Positions 10,778 through 22,029 of a DNA stretch of 64,000 nucleotides are shown here, one piece after another; the first letter of the stretch is position 1, and every line of letters begins with the position of its first letter. The notes below the pieces were generated by a model, which did no database searches, was not told the DNA's origin, and worked only from the letters and a program-made list of their open reading frames with translations. The position numbers and the translations under genes were made by a program. Origin of the DNA: Calliopum simillimum (lineage: Eukaryota; Arthropoda; Insecta; Diptera; Lauxaniidae); the NCBI GenBank assembly GCA_951812925.1, contig OX638372.1:87751058-87815057 (forward strand). Direction: 5' to 3'.

Positions 10778-11560
10778 ACGTCGATAAATTTTTATGTTGA
10801 CAGCCAAGCTGCCCTTAAGTCCCTTACAAACCCAAGTCAGTCCTTCGATGCTACAATTTACTTCAAACCCTCAGCAGCAAGTTTGAAACATGCCTGAACT
10901 AGTTACCTGGTCACCAAGGTATAGAGGGCAACGAAATTGCTGATGAACAGGCAAAAGCAGGTGTGCTACTTGATGGTGAACCGTTAAGCGTATCACTTCC
11001 CTTACAGCACCACAATGTTATATATCAGAAATCGCTTTACTGTGAGGCTAACCTAAAATGGATCAACTCAAATACTAGCAAAATAACCAAAAATTTTTGC
11101 CCAACATTCTGTAAAGATAAAACCGACTACCATCTCTCTTTATCTCGTAAAACATGTAGAACTGTTGTAGGAGCCATCACTGGACACTGTCTTATTGGTT
11201 ATCATGCTCATAGAATAGGCATTCTAGCGGATAGTAGGTGACGGTGGTGTGATGAAGACGAAGAGGAGAATTTGGAACATCTACTGTGTTTTTGTCCAGC
11301 GCTTTGCCGGACCAGATTTAAAACCCTTGGACAAATGTTTTTTAACAATCTTGAACTTTCAGATACTGGTCTAAAACCAATAAAAAGCTTCGCAATGGCT
11401 TCTAAAGCCTTCACGCTCAAGCCTGAAGAGGGCTGAAACCCCATTATTACATCTAATTAATTACATCTACGCGACTCAACGTCCGGGATGATGTGGTATC
11501 ACTATGGACCTTTTTGGTCTATGTGTGGCTAATTGGCCGCCACTTAAACCTAACCTAACC
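10778..11560 (+). mobile_element. 5'-truncated LINE with RNase H domain and 9-bp target duplication
   Basis: The 9-base target duplication TATCATTCC flanks the insertion (10,769-10,777 and 11,561-11,569). The 3' end is (CCTAA)n. Reading frames cover the ribonuclease H end of a non-LTR polyprotein: DSQAALKSLTNPS (one RNase H Asp), then after a frameshift and a stop PGHQGIEGNEIADEQAKAG (the conserved G-x-EGNE-x-AD block), then VVGAITGHCLIGYHAHRIG and the Cys/His tail RWCDEDEEENLEHLLCFCPA. Domain order fits the I/R1/LOA group of LINEs. The frameshift and stops mean it is dead. The reverse transcriptase was never copied in. Confidence 0.85.
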
Positions 11561-12329
11561 TATCATTCCGGGTCACCCAAAATGATGTGCAGAGCCTAAT
11601 GACAGGTGTTAATTTAAAGTTCCGATATTCTGCATGTATCTCAACCACATGAGCAAACCTTTTCATTTGTATGAACTACTTTCTTTTTTATTGGTAAAAA
11701 ATAAAAGTTTTATACCAATTTTTTGTCGACTACTTTTTTTCGAGTACATACCTTAAAACCTCAAAAAGCAAAGTTTTCGATTATCTCGAGAATGACCCCT
11801 AGTGACCCCAAATTAGTTTAGAAAATTTGTGTTGCTTCCTGCAAAAAATAATTCTTTTTTAAAAACTTTCTTACGTTTAAATACTTAGGTGGGTCATTTG
11901 AGAAATTTTTAGCCATTTTGAAATGAGTTGAAACGTTTTACCGCAAGTAATGCGAAAGTAATGTCCTAATATGAATGTGCAATATTATTTTCGAATGGCG
12001 TCAAAAGCCAATGTGCTAATCAACATAATGACATAGTTTTTGTCATTGTCTTGTATGTCTTTTAAAAAATGCAGCCTTTTTTCCTCTCTTTTATATTGTT
12101 TTAAAACATTTAATTGAAATTTTTTTCTTTATGCAAAGGAAAATTTTAAAAAATTACATCATTTAATTTAACAAATTGCGTCATTCATTACTTAATTACA
12201 CCTCATTGTAGTTAGACAACCCATTGCTCTCTGCAGTTACCATCGAAAAGAGTTTCATTACATGCGTACATATATCCTTTTCAGTATAATTTATTGAAAC
12301 AAACATTTAGCTGTAGTAAGGATATACAT

Positions 12330-12736
12330 TAGGCTGGGTCAAATTATTTTGCGGCAAAGAGTATAGCAACAAAACAATCTACGAAAAATTCCAAGAAACT
12401 TTGCCCAAGAAACCATGGGTCTAAAATCAATATCGAGCCGCCGTAAATTGCGTTGAACTTTTGTATGTAGTACTTTAAAATTCAATAAAAAAAATCAAAA
12501 ATTTCAAATACTTTGAATAATTTTATATGAAACAAGTAAAAAAAAATTTGAATTTTTTATTTTTCTTGTTGTATTTTAAAGTACTACATACAAAACTTCA
12601 ACGCAATTTACGGCGGCTCGATATTGATTTTAGACCCATGGTTTCTTGGGCAAAGTTTTTTAGAATTTTCCATAGATTTTTTTGTTGCTATACTCTTTGC
12701 CAATTTTTTGCCTCCCGAACAAATTGACCCGGCCTA
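12330..12736. mobile_element. Near-perfect 407-bp foldback MITE with 8-bp duplication
   Basis: Arms of nearly 200 bases, such as CTCGATATTGATTTTAGACC and its inverse, fold on a short AT-rich loop near 12,525. The ends are TAGGCTGGGTCAA and TTGACCCGGCCTA. The 8-base direct repeat ATATACAT flanks it (12,322-12,329 and 12,737-12,744), which suggests a hAT- or P-like mobiliser. It is non-coding. Confidence 0.85.
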
Positions 12737-13599
12737 ATATACATATTTAAATACTAAGGTTTTTGCCATTTTTGATGTTGTTGTTTTTAATTTTATGTTA
12801 ATTTGCTCACCAAGTTTTTGTTAAATTTTCTCATTAAATTGTTTATAATGAACTGGCGACACGTGTACTTTTAACAATGTGTTTATAAGTAGATAACCAA
12901 GTAATTACCTTATTCCAAAGAAAAGCATTAACATCACCAGGACAAAGGCTAAAAACATACGCTCTATTCAAGTAATTGAGCCTGTTCTAATTAGTATTTA
13001 ATTTAATATAATTGTACACTGGAAAGGGAGTAGATTTTCATAAAATAAAAGAATTTGGCTGAAAACGTCTAACAATATTAGTATATTGACAATTTGCAAA
13101 ATTTAACATAAAGTTAAAGCATTTTTGATTAGGTTAACAACTTTTACACTAACGGATTGTCATTCTTGAATACAATTAGGATTTTATTTTTTCTCAAAAA
13201 ACTTATCTGAAAAAACGTTTCTTGCAAAATATATAATTTATTAATGAAACTTTTTACTGGGTATAAGAGAACCAAAATTTGCTAAATAACTTTCATAAAT
13301 ATCACTAATGTACACAACCATTCGATGAAAATTTTTTGTGACAAAAAGGCAACATAAACTCACAATAAACTGAATAAAGTGACAAAAGGTTGATAGCGCA
13401 GATTCTTAATTTTAATCACCAAACCGCGAAAAGAATCATTTACGTAGATAAACAATCGAAGTTACACTGTAAACAGAATTCTGTTGGAATTTGGAATCAA
13501 GCTGAATACATAAACTTAAGAGTTTTGTTTTGTTGTATAACTATGGAACATTTTGATAAGCATCGTAAGAAATTGAAATAATTGGTTATAAATACCTTT

Positions 13600-14055
13600 T
13601 TGTACTTAGTTATAGATATTTAAGTATCTTGCTGATACATTTAAAAGTTACAGATACTTTTTTATCTTGCAGATACATCTATATATCACAGATATTTTTT
13701 GCATTTATAGGCTATAGATATTTTCGCATCTTGCATGTGTTGGTTTAAGATACTCTAGTATCTTCTTGCAGATACATTAGTAGGTTATGGATTTGTTTGT
13801 ATCTTGCATAAACTTTAGTAGTGTACAGATCCTTTTGTGTCATGCAGATATATTTGTATGGTATCTAATGGATAGAGATAATTTTGTATTTTCCACATAA
13901 AATTATAGGTTAGATATTCCTTTTTATCTCACAGATACATTTGTGATTTACAGTTACTATTGTACCTTACAGATATAGATACTTTTTTATCTTTCAGATA
14001 CATTTATGAGTTACAGATACTTTTGTATCTTTCAAATACATTTGAAGGTTATACA
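13600..14055. repeat. ~40-bp degenerate minisatellite, left part
   Basis: Loosely repeated units of the form ACAGATACTTTTGTATCTTG followed by CAGATACATTTGTAGGTT. Unit length is about 38-41 bases with many substitutions. The array stops at about 14,055 and resumes at 17,156; the intervening 3.1 kb is inserted sequence. Confidence 0.7.
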
Positions 14056-14060
14056 TTAGA

Positions 14061-15103
14061 TAGGGTCGAAATTTAGATGCATCCCGAAATTGACTCAGAA
14101 GTTAGATTGACTAAATAATTTTTTTTTGCTTAGAGAAAAACTTATGGATCACTTTTGATTCTACTGAAGGCTCATTATGGCTAAAAAAACATGTGTTTTG
14201 CTCATAACTTTTTTTTCATTACAAAATCAATATCCAAACGTGCTTTACTAATAAAAAATATATTCTTACAAAAATTTTGTCATTTAAAAATTATAAATTC
14301 GTTAATAGTATAGAATATATTCGCATCCCAAAATCGATTTTTTTTTCCGTTTTTCAATTACGTGGTCGGAAAAACGATTTTTCACTCAGAAGCAAGGCAT
14401 CTAACGAAAAAGTGTATATGGCATAAAATGCTTAGAATTGTCCAAAGAATACGTGTGAATTTTTTGAGATATTTTATAGTTTTTCAAAACTGTGAAAAAA
14501 ATAAAAAATATAAAAAAATTCACATCAATTCTTTGAAAGATTCTAAGCACTTTAGGTCGAATGAAATTTTTTCGTAGATGCCTTGGTTTTAATTCAATCT
14601 AGCATTTTGCTGACAAAAATGAGTTTAACAGCTGAAAACTCAATTTGATAAATTTTTAAAAAAAAAAAAAAAAAAATTCCAAAAATTTTGAAAATTTTCA
14701 CACGTATTTCCTGGACAATTCTAAGCATTTTTTGCTACTCATATTTTTTTCGTTAGATGCCTTGCTTTTGAGTAAAAAATCGTGTTTTTGACCGCGTAAT
14801 TGATAAACTTAAAAAAATCGATTTTGGGATGCGAATATTATGTATACCCCCAAAAAAAATGTATAATTATTAAACGCCAACATTTTTAAAGCACCTCTGG
14901 GTATCCATTTTGTAATGAAAAAAAGCTGTGACCAAAAAACATGTTTTTTAGCCATAATGGGCCTTCAGTAGATTCAAAAGTGATCCATTGGTGTTTCTAA
15001 TGAAGGAAAAGTTATGCAGATATCGTTTTTAAGAGTCCTCCTAACTTTTGAGTTGGTTTCGGAATGATTTTTTTCTTGCTTCATACAAAATCTAATCGGT
15101 CTA
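14061..15103. mobile_element. Foldback element with ~450-bp arms
   Basis: The inverted arms run roughly 14,083-14,560 and 14,640-15,080. Paired blocks include AGAAGCAAGGCATCTAACGA against TCGTTAGATGCCTTGCTTTT, and GGATCACTTTTGATTCTACT against AGATTCAAAAGTGATCC. The loop contains a run of A. Ends are approximate. It lies immediately left of the TA-flanked element at 15,113, inside the split minisatellite. Confidence 0.7.
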
Positions 15104-15596
15104 TTATACATAGGGTAAGCTGGGGTACATTTGACACTGGGGCACATTTGACTTTGCCCTTTTCGTTGTGAACACGCCTTTCGAACCAAAAACCTGAAAT
15201 GCAGAAACATAACTAATTAGAGTGGAAGCAACGTAATGAACTTTGGCAGTTCTCTTTCAACTCCTCCCGCGCTTATATGTTTTTTTAACTTTTTGTGTTT
15301 TTTTTGTAATTTTCGTTATCTTGTTCGTAAGGGTTTTGCAAATAAAGTTGTATTGTTTTTTAAAAGTATGTATGCAAATTTGGTAGCACTAACCTTTATA
15401 ATTAATAAAATAATAGTGTTTTTTATCAAGGTTAAATGGTTTGAATTTTAAAATATTTTTAATTCTTCAAGAGATTTTGGGGCACATTTGACTTTTGCCG
15501 AAGGGGCACATTTGACATTCTGCAGACATATGTGTTTGTGTATTTTGTAAGATTTTCTAGTTTTATCTTTTTAAAGATATGGTATGCCACTAAAAA

Positions 15597-16037
15597 ATGA
15601 AGACGAACAGACACAAAAGGGATGAAAAAATTTTAAACACGCTGTTTCTAATATCGGAAACCAACGAGAAACCCCGACTTCCGCCACAGAATCCATTTCA
15701 TTTGATTTGGTATAATTTGTTACTTTTGTTTTGTGTAGAATACAAGATTTTTGATAGATGCTTTCCAGGACCTTTACTACTTATTTTAATTGGAAAATCT
15801 GGATGGATGAATTGGCGATGTAAACATATTGGCATCAAAGTTGATCATGTATGCAAAGTTTTTACTAATAATCAAATCGATTTGAAATACGTCCCGTCAT
15901 GTGAAAGCACTACAGATATCTTGACAATGGTGTTACCAAAAATCCAGAAATTTCCACCAAACTGGGTATTATCTAATTTAACATTTTATGTTGATGTTTT
16001 CATTAAGGGTAGTGTTGGAAATTGTACTTTATATTGA
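15597..16037 (+). pseudogene. Possible transposase remnant inside the 15.1-17.2 kb element
   Basis: A 146-codon frame starting MKTNRHKRDEKILNTLF. The stretch GPLLLILIGKSGWMN followed by NNQIDLKYVPSCESTTDIL vaguely recalls the DDE-domain pattern 'PLLLIxDGHxSH ... IxLKYxPPxxTxxLQP' of pogo/Tigger-type transposases, but the catalytic Asp positions are not convincing. Its position inside matching terminal repeats is the best argument. It might instead be unrelated captured sequence. Confidence 0.3.
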
Positions 16038-16339
16038 AAACTTGTTTAATGTTTGCCTGACTTTGAGGAGTGCAATTGAGCTTAAACTACCAACTCCAAC
16101 AAATCCAGCCTCAACTTCACGTTCACGCACTAAATACGTATTTGTCATCGACTTATATAAATATAAAATAAGTCTTCGTTAATACATACATACTTATTAT
16201 TTGCATTTATATGAAAAAAATTATGTGTTAATGTTTTGTTTAATGTTTTTATGTTATTTTTGTGAGTGTCAAATATGCCCCTTGCAATGTCAAATGTGCC
16301 CCGTACCAGGGGCACATTTGACAAAATGACTTTTTTTAA

Positions 16340-16977
16340 CCCCTTGAGACCGAAGCCTAGACCCTTGTAGATATCGAAAAATTAACTTCGGATTCAGTTT
16401 GCTTGTGTTTGAATTAAGAAAAAAAAGGAGGTCCGGAAAAATCCCTCGTAGCCGGAAATGGTGGAGTCATATTATACAGTGCAACAAAAAAAATCCAAAA
16501 AATTTTTTGAATGCTGTTCCTGAAAGCCCATGATGTTACTAGTAAAACCTTACATGTGTTTCGCTTGTTTGGCTCTAGGTCGAATTTTATAGTACTATAA
16601 AAATTGCTTCAAAACTGTTTTTCAAAGTTGCCACGGCTGTAAGTCGTAAACCATTTGAGATTTTGTTTTCCTATCTTTAACGAAGTTGTAGGTGTAGACT
16701 AAAGAAAGGAAAGCGTTCAAGAAACTAACCTGAAAAAATTGGGTTTTGGGCCACAAAATCACAAAAATTGCAAAAATTGTACCATTTTTGGTCAAAGCTA
16801 TAAAACCGTTCCGTATTTTGCCACACAATTAACACAAAATTGAAGTCTAGACTATACTGAACAACTCTCTAGAGCATGTCAATAGCATTCGAGCACTTCT
16901 TGATACTAATTTTAATTAAAACAGTGATGTATCAAAAAATACTTGGGGTCCTATGTGACCCCATCGGTCTCAAGGGG
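16340..16977. mobile_element. piggyBac-like MITE, 638 bp, TTAA-flanked
   Basis: TTAA at 16,336-16,339 and 16,978-16,981 encloses inverted ends CCCCTTGAGACCGA and TCGGTCTCAAGGGG, perfect over 14 bases and starting CCC as in canonical piggyBac. No transposase is present. It is inserted within the TA-flanked element 15,113-17,151. Confidence 0.85.
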
Positions 16978-17155
16978 TTAAAAAAATTTAAAAAAGGACT
17001 CTTAATGCAATTTTTAAAAAAATTTTTTTTTCTTGGTTTTAATCTTAAATAATCAATGTTTCAGAAACAGTAAAGAATATTAAGATCGTGCAATAATTTT
17101 CAAAGATACAAGCCTTTGAAAATTTAGTGTCAAATATGCCCCAGTCTCCCCTACT

Positions 17156-17345
17156 ATTGCATCTCGCATCATTAGGATACCAATTTTTTTGTATCTTGCA
17201 GATTCACAAGTAGGTTTAGGATATTTTTGTATCTTGCAGATACATTTGTAAGTAACAGAAATTTTTCCATCTTACAGATACATTTGTAAGTTACAGATAC
17301 TGTTGTAACTTGCACATACATTTGTGGGCTGCAGATACTTTTGCT
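17156..17345. repeat. ~40-bp degenerate minisatellite, right part
   Basis: Continues the array at 13,600-14,055 with TTTTTGTATCTTGCAGATAC and CATTTGTAAGTTACAGATAC units. It adjoins the right end of the TA-flanked element. The following 17,346-17,960 shows nothing recognisable. Confidence 0.7.
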
Positions 17346-17969
17346 ACCGTGTTTAAAAACCATTTTTCTTATGAAATGCATTTAATTCCTTGAATGTGAG
17401 TATCCGAATTATGTATATTAACCATTAACTCAAAGGAAGTAATTCTACTTAATTTTAATCGTGATATATGTTCCCTTACATAATATAGGCAAACTATAAA
17501 ATTAGCAGTGCCATTTAGTGAACATCTTCGTGATGTTTCAAAAGAAAATGTTGCAAATAACATCATCATTTAAGAACAACGTCATAAAAATTGCCATAAA
17601 AGTGAAACATGAACGTTTTAATACTGATTTTTGAGTGAACCATGTAGTTATTTAAGTACTTGTAAATAGTGGTAAAAACTTCATCATTAAAAAAAGATAT
17701 GGTGCTGCTTCTACCAGTTTTTTTCGAATGGGTGAAAATGTTAAGATGTTATCTGATTTTTGTAAAATTTTTAAGTAGCTACTTACTAACTATAAAATGA
17801 AAATCACTCTTTACGATACATTTTAATTGCACTTACAATGTTGCTGCATTTAATAGGTAAAGTAGTTGCTAATAAAAGATTGCCTTTATAGATCGGATGT
17901 ATCATGTGTCTATGAAACGCGTGTGTTAATGTAAACAGCATTGAACCTCAACATACAGATACTTTTTTC

Positions 17970-18270
17970 CTAAAAATTTCAAGGGTCTTTTTTATGGTGA
18001 ATTACATTCTCTTCTTATTAAGAACAAATTTACGATTAAGGAGTTATTTATTAAAAAGTGTTTTTTTGACTTTTATTTGCGCTTAGCAGATCTTCATGGA
18101 ATAAATAACTCCGAAATGGTATTTTTTTTTTTACATAAAAAGAAAATTATCTGTAAAGTATGTGATTCTAAATAAAAAAAAAACCCTTGGACTTTCAATT
18201 GTGTGACTCACGGTTCATAAGTTATCGCAATTGTGTACGCGTATCAAAAGAAACACAGCTAATATCAATA
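17970..18270. mobile_element. Degenerate copy of the 50.7-kb foldback family
   Basis: Shares CTTGGACTTTCAATTGTGTGACTCACGG-like, GTTATCGCAATTGTG and GTACGCGTATCAAAAGAAAC blocks with the right arm of 50,693-51,074. Its left arm, near TTTCAAGGGTCTTTTTTATGG, is more diverged. Limits approximate. 18,271-18,930 has no recognisable feature. Confidence 0.5.
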
Positions 18271-18930
18271 AGTTACAACAGCAGGCCAATGCGTAATAAC
18301 AGAAAAACAAAATATTAAAACTTTTGCATGTGCTGTATTTTTGTTTTTGCTATGATTCTCAACAGCTCTATGCTTAAGGCTTAATAAAGTATGCTTGTAA
18401 GTTCTTCTGGATATCAACAAATTCGTCTGATGATTGTGTTGATCATTGAAATGTAATGAAAATCAACCTTCCGATACATTTTTTTTTCTGTTGTGCTATT
18501 GATCTTGTTTTTTGTGATTTTGTTTGTGTTGTTACTACAACATACAGAACAGTAAACTCAATTCAACAATGTCTGCTGATCCATGCTTGTTGGTAGCAAA
18601 TAATAAAACATGAATAGTCATTTTCTGAATCTGAATTCGATCTTTTGAGCTTCAGAAGGACATCCAATCCGAATCGGAAGTTCTTGCATAATTTGATTTC
18701 CATGCAAAAAACTTTATGCGCAGATGAATGCATGTCATACATATGTATCAATAGTAGTCGTTTTTATATGGCTCTAATAAGTATGCATAATTGTGTAAGT
18801 TTATGGGGTATCTATAAGCTCCCTTTTGTTTCTAAAAATTTTTGCAAGCTCTACATTTATTTCAAGAATCTGTAAAACGTTTTTATTTCCAGAGAAATAA
18901 TACCGAATTGTTTTTCTATCGTTTGTTATT

Positions 18931-20285
18931 AGTACAGTCATTTGGTAGTTTTACCTGGAAAGTTTTGCGGGATTTTTGCAAGTGCGTTATTTTGTAGATT
19001 TCGATGTACCCTTTCAGAATTTCAACTTTGCTACCTCGAGTCGTGTTCGCTCGCTCCGCCATATTGGAAAAATGGCGTCCAAAATCAGTTTTTTACAAAT
19101 ATCTCGTTAACGGTTACATTTAGAGAAAAATATTGTGGCACAATATTGTGGCTTATAAAAATGACATTTTAATTGTATTCATACGACTTATAACTCAGGA
19201 GATATTCTAATTCAAAATTTGAAAAAAATTAGTAAATTGTTCATGCCGCTTATGAGTAGGCATAGTGATGTGTTGAGCTTAAAATTACAATAACTCCTGA
19301 ACGGTGAGTTACAGGGTTAAAGTTAAAACATTTGTTAATAGGGAATTACTTCCACTACAAGCTTCATATTATTTCTTTTTCACATCACTTATAGTTTATG
19401 AGATATTTTTCAACAAACCTAAGATTTGGAAAAAAACCGTTTTTTCAAAATAGCTCCAAAACGGTTAGTCCTAGAAAAAAAATTGTTCATGCATTTTGTA
19501 GAGCGTTCACTTCCCTATAAGAGTCTTTCCGAACTGTTTTTTCGTCAGACTTACCCTTCATGAGATATCGCGACTTAAAAATCATTCAAAATTGAATGTA
19601 GTAGGGAGCATAGTACAATGTTCAATTTTGAATGATTTTCAAGATGCGATATCTCATGAACGGTAAGTCGGACGAAAAAACAGTTCGAAGAAATCCTTAT
19701 AGGGAATTGAACGTTCTATAAAATGCGAGAAAATTTTTTTTTCTAGAACGAACCATTTTGTAGATTTTTTGAAAAAATGGTTTTTTTCTAAATTTTAGGT
19801 TTGTTGAAAAAATATCTCATAAACTATAGGTGATGTGAAAAAGAAATAATATGTAGCTTGTAGTAGAAGTAATTTGCTATCAATAAATGTTTTTATTTTA
19901 AACCTGTGACTCGCCGTTCAGGAGTTATCGTAATTTTAAACTCAACACATCACTATGCCTACTCATAAGCGGCATGCACAATTTACTAATTTTATTCAAA
20001 TTTTGAATTAGGATATCTCCTCAGTTATATGTCGTATGAATACAATTAAAGGGTCATTTTTATGGAAAATTTTATAAGCTACAATATTGTTCCACAATAT
20101 TTTACTGTAAATGTAACCGTTATAGAGATATTTGTAAAAAACTGATTTTTAACGCCATTTTTCCAATATGGCGGCGCTAGCGAACACGACTCGAGGTAGC
20201 AAAGTTGAAATTTTGAAAGACCACATCGAAATCTATAAAATAACTCATTTGCAAAAATCCAATTTCGAGTTAGGTTGTTTTGTCA
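18931..20285. mobile_element. Large foldback element, ~650-bp arms
   Basis: Inverted arms meet near 19,615 across roughly 15 bases. Paired blocks include CTACCTCGAGTCGTGTTCGC (19,032) against GCGAACACGACTCGAGGTAG (20,185), and TGTTGAGCTTAAAATTAC against GTAATTTTAAACTCAACA. Each arm alternates direct and inverted versions of a GATATCTC..TGAACGGT..AGTC motif about every 100 bases. A half copy of the same family lies at 33,550. No coding sequence. Confidence 0.8.
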
Positions 20286-20837
20286 AAAGTCCACAGATAT
20301 ATGTATGTTGAAAGTCCAAACTAATAATTTTCAGTATTTACCACTAATAATGAAACTTTAACAATAGGAACAAATTAATAAAAAAAGTTTCTCACATAAT
20401 TACATATATTATAAACTTACGGATTTCCAATAAAAAAAATAACTAAGGCGATTCCTGAAAACGTGTAAAAGCCTCGAAAGCCTCGTAAACTCGTAAAACT
20501 GTCAAATTTCGTAATGCTTTTGACAACTGTTACGAGTTTACGAGGTTTTAGAGGTTTTTACACGTTTTCAGAAATCCCCTCATTGTTTTTTCTGACAAAG
20601 TTTGCAACTTTTCCACTTTAAATATTTTTATTTTAATATTTGAAAAATCCGCATAAAAAATGAATTGCTTTCTATAAAGTAAAGATAATGCACTCCACTT
20701 GTTCATTTTGTTTCAAACAAGCTAACTATCGAACTGTTGCTAATGTTAATTGTTCCATAGAATATTTTTGGTTTCAAAGTTCAACTTTGTGTCTAATGTG
20801 TAATTAAACCCGTCGAAAGTTTTAAACTTTTACAGTT

Positions 20838-21627
20838 TTTATACCCTACACCCAGAGTATATTCACTTTGTCTTTCCGTTTGTAACTCGGAGAAGGAGAC
20901 GTGGTAGGTTTGGAAAAGTATATATGGTATATTCTTGATCAGCGTTACCTCCTGAGTCGATATAGCGATGTCCGTCTGTAGGTCTATCTGTTTGTCCGTT
21001 GAAATTATTTTAATATTTTGTGGGAGCAAGGTAATCTAGTAGACTGCCTTTGTCATCAAAGCTTGCTCGACTTATTGAAAATCAGCGAAATCGGTCAACG
21101 GTGCAACTTTAGAAGCATTTTTCACGACAATGCAACCAAAATACACATAAATACTAAGGACAGCAAACGCAAGCTCTGAGCAAAAAACAAGGCAAACTCG
21201 AACAAGAGGGTATGGCACCTCCCATATAAGCAAAAGTTTCAAAATGCTATGCTGAAAACGTTTTATGAGATAATCCAACAAAATTTCACTCAGGAACTAT
21301 GCTATAGGTACTATTAACATTTTTTGAAATACTCCAACTAAATTTCACTCTGGCAGTAAAAACATCTCTAAGCAAAAATTATTCGAAGTCGGACAAGAGC
21401 TCGTGGCACCTCCCATACATATAAGCAAAAGATCCAAAATGCTATACAGAAAGCGTTTTTTGAGATAATCGAATCGAATTTCATTCAAATAACAACACCA
21501 GTTAGTGCAAGATCTGAACAAAAGCTATGTGAATTTACGTGGGACCTACCGTATAAGATAAATTTTCAAAAAACTCCAGTGTAGGGTATTTAATGCTTGG
21601 ATAGGCCAATGGTAACACTCTTACTAG
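20838..21627 (-). mobile_element. mini-me/DINE-1-like element, copy M2
   Basis: Inverse orientation to M1: it opens with ATACCCTACACCCAGAGTAT and closes with GGTAACACTCTTACTAG. The GAGTCGATATAGCGATGTCC core and a short GTCY-type microsatellite are present near 20,955-21,000, and several GGCACCTCCCATATAAGC blocks follow. It is full length by comparison with M1. Confidence 0.7.
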
Positions 21628-22029
21628 TTTTTTCTTTCTCTGAGTAACTATCATCTGAGGATTGAAGAGAACGCAGAAATAATCACTTAAGAATGTCTTA
21701 AATTGGCGAAGTTATGGCGTTCTGAATTTTATAGTTAAAGTTCGGCAATATTTCTGACTTCTTTTTATTACAATAATACAATACTAGAGCGGGTTTTTAG
21801 GGTTAAGTTCATGCATTTTTAACTTTCTTTAAGATTTGTTAGTCCACCCCTCGCAGGCACCAACATTTTTCAAAATGAATATTATACCTCCCCCCTGAAA
21901 CCCCCGAAAAATATTGTGTTTCCACAAACATAGTGCCGTATAGTCCTAATACAGTGTTCATATACACACATATGTATTTATTTACTCCCGCCACCACCAC
22001 CACAAGTATAAACAACAAAAAAAAGTCCG

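Larger units (their letters stand above)
8020..11753 (+). mobile_element. DD37E IS630-Tc1-mariner element, copy 1 (5'-truncated, twice interrupted)
   Basis: The left piece (about 8020-8087) encodes the end of the helix-turn-helix, RPETYRKFAKSKVFN. The right piece resumes at 10,380 with sequence matching copy 3 (SVLAPNRNDKQ) and goes on to QAICKCGLKSSAFVTTGTIN, IYVKEC, LASCHYGKLAMNWYEENGVN and ELRPVG. The second catalytic Asp region is readable, but the final catalytic Glu is Gly and the residues before it are deleted. The right terminus CTACTTTTTTTCGAGTACAT then ACCT ends at 11,753 beside TA and matches copy 3. Insertions: a TA-flanked element (8088-10,377) and a LINE (10,778-11,560). Many stops and frameshifts: a relic. 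The 5' terminus is not visible. Confidence 0.7.
15113..17151. mobile_element. TA-flanked DNA element with GGGGCACATTTGAC repeats (pogo-like?)
   Basis: The ends GGGTAAGCTGGGGTACATTT and, read inverted from 17,151, GGGGAGACTGGGGCATATTT lie between TA (15,111-15,112, 17,152-17,153). The motif GGGGCACATTTGAC recurs near 15,139, 15,479 and 15,505 and, partly inverted, near 16,270-16,320, a typical subterminal transposase-binding arrangement. It contains one degraded open frame (15,597-16,037) and a piggyBac-like MITE. Confidence 0.65.

Noticed and set aside
10963..11241. Independent host gene of 92 codons
   Set aside because: It is the RNase H/tail part of a LINE bounded by the TATCATTCC duplication and a CCTAA tail.
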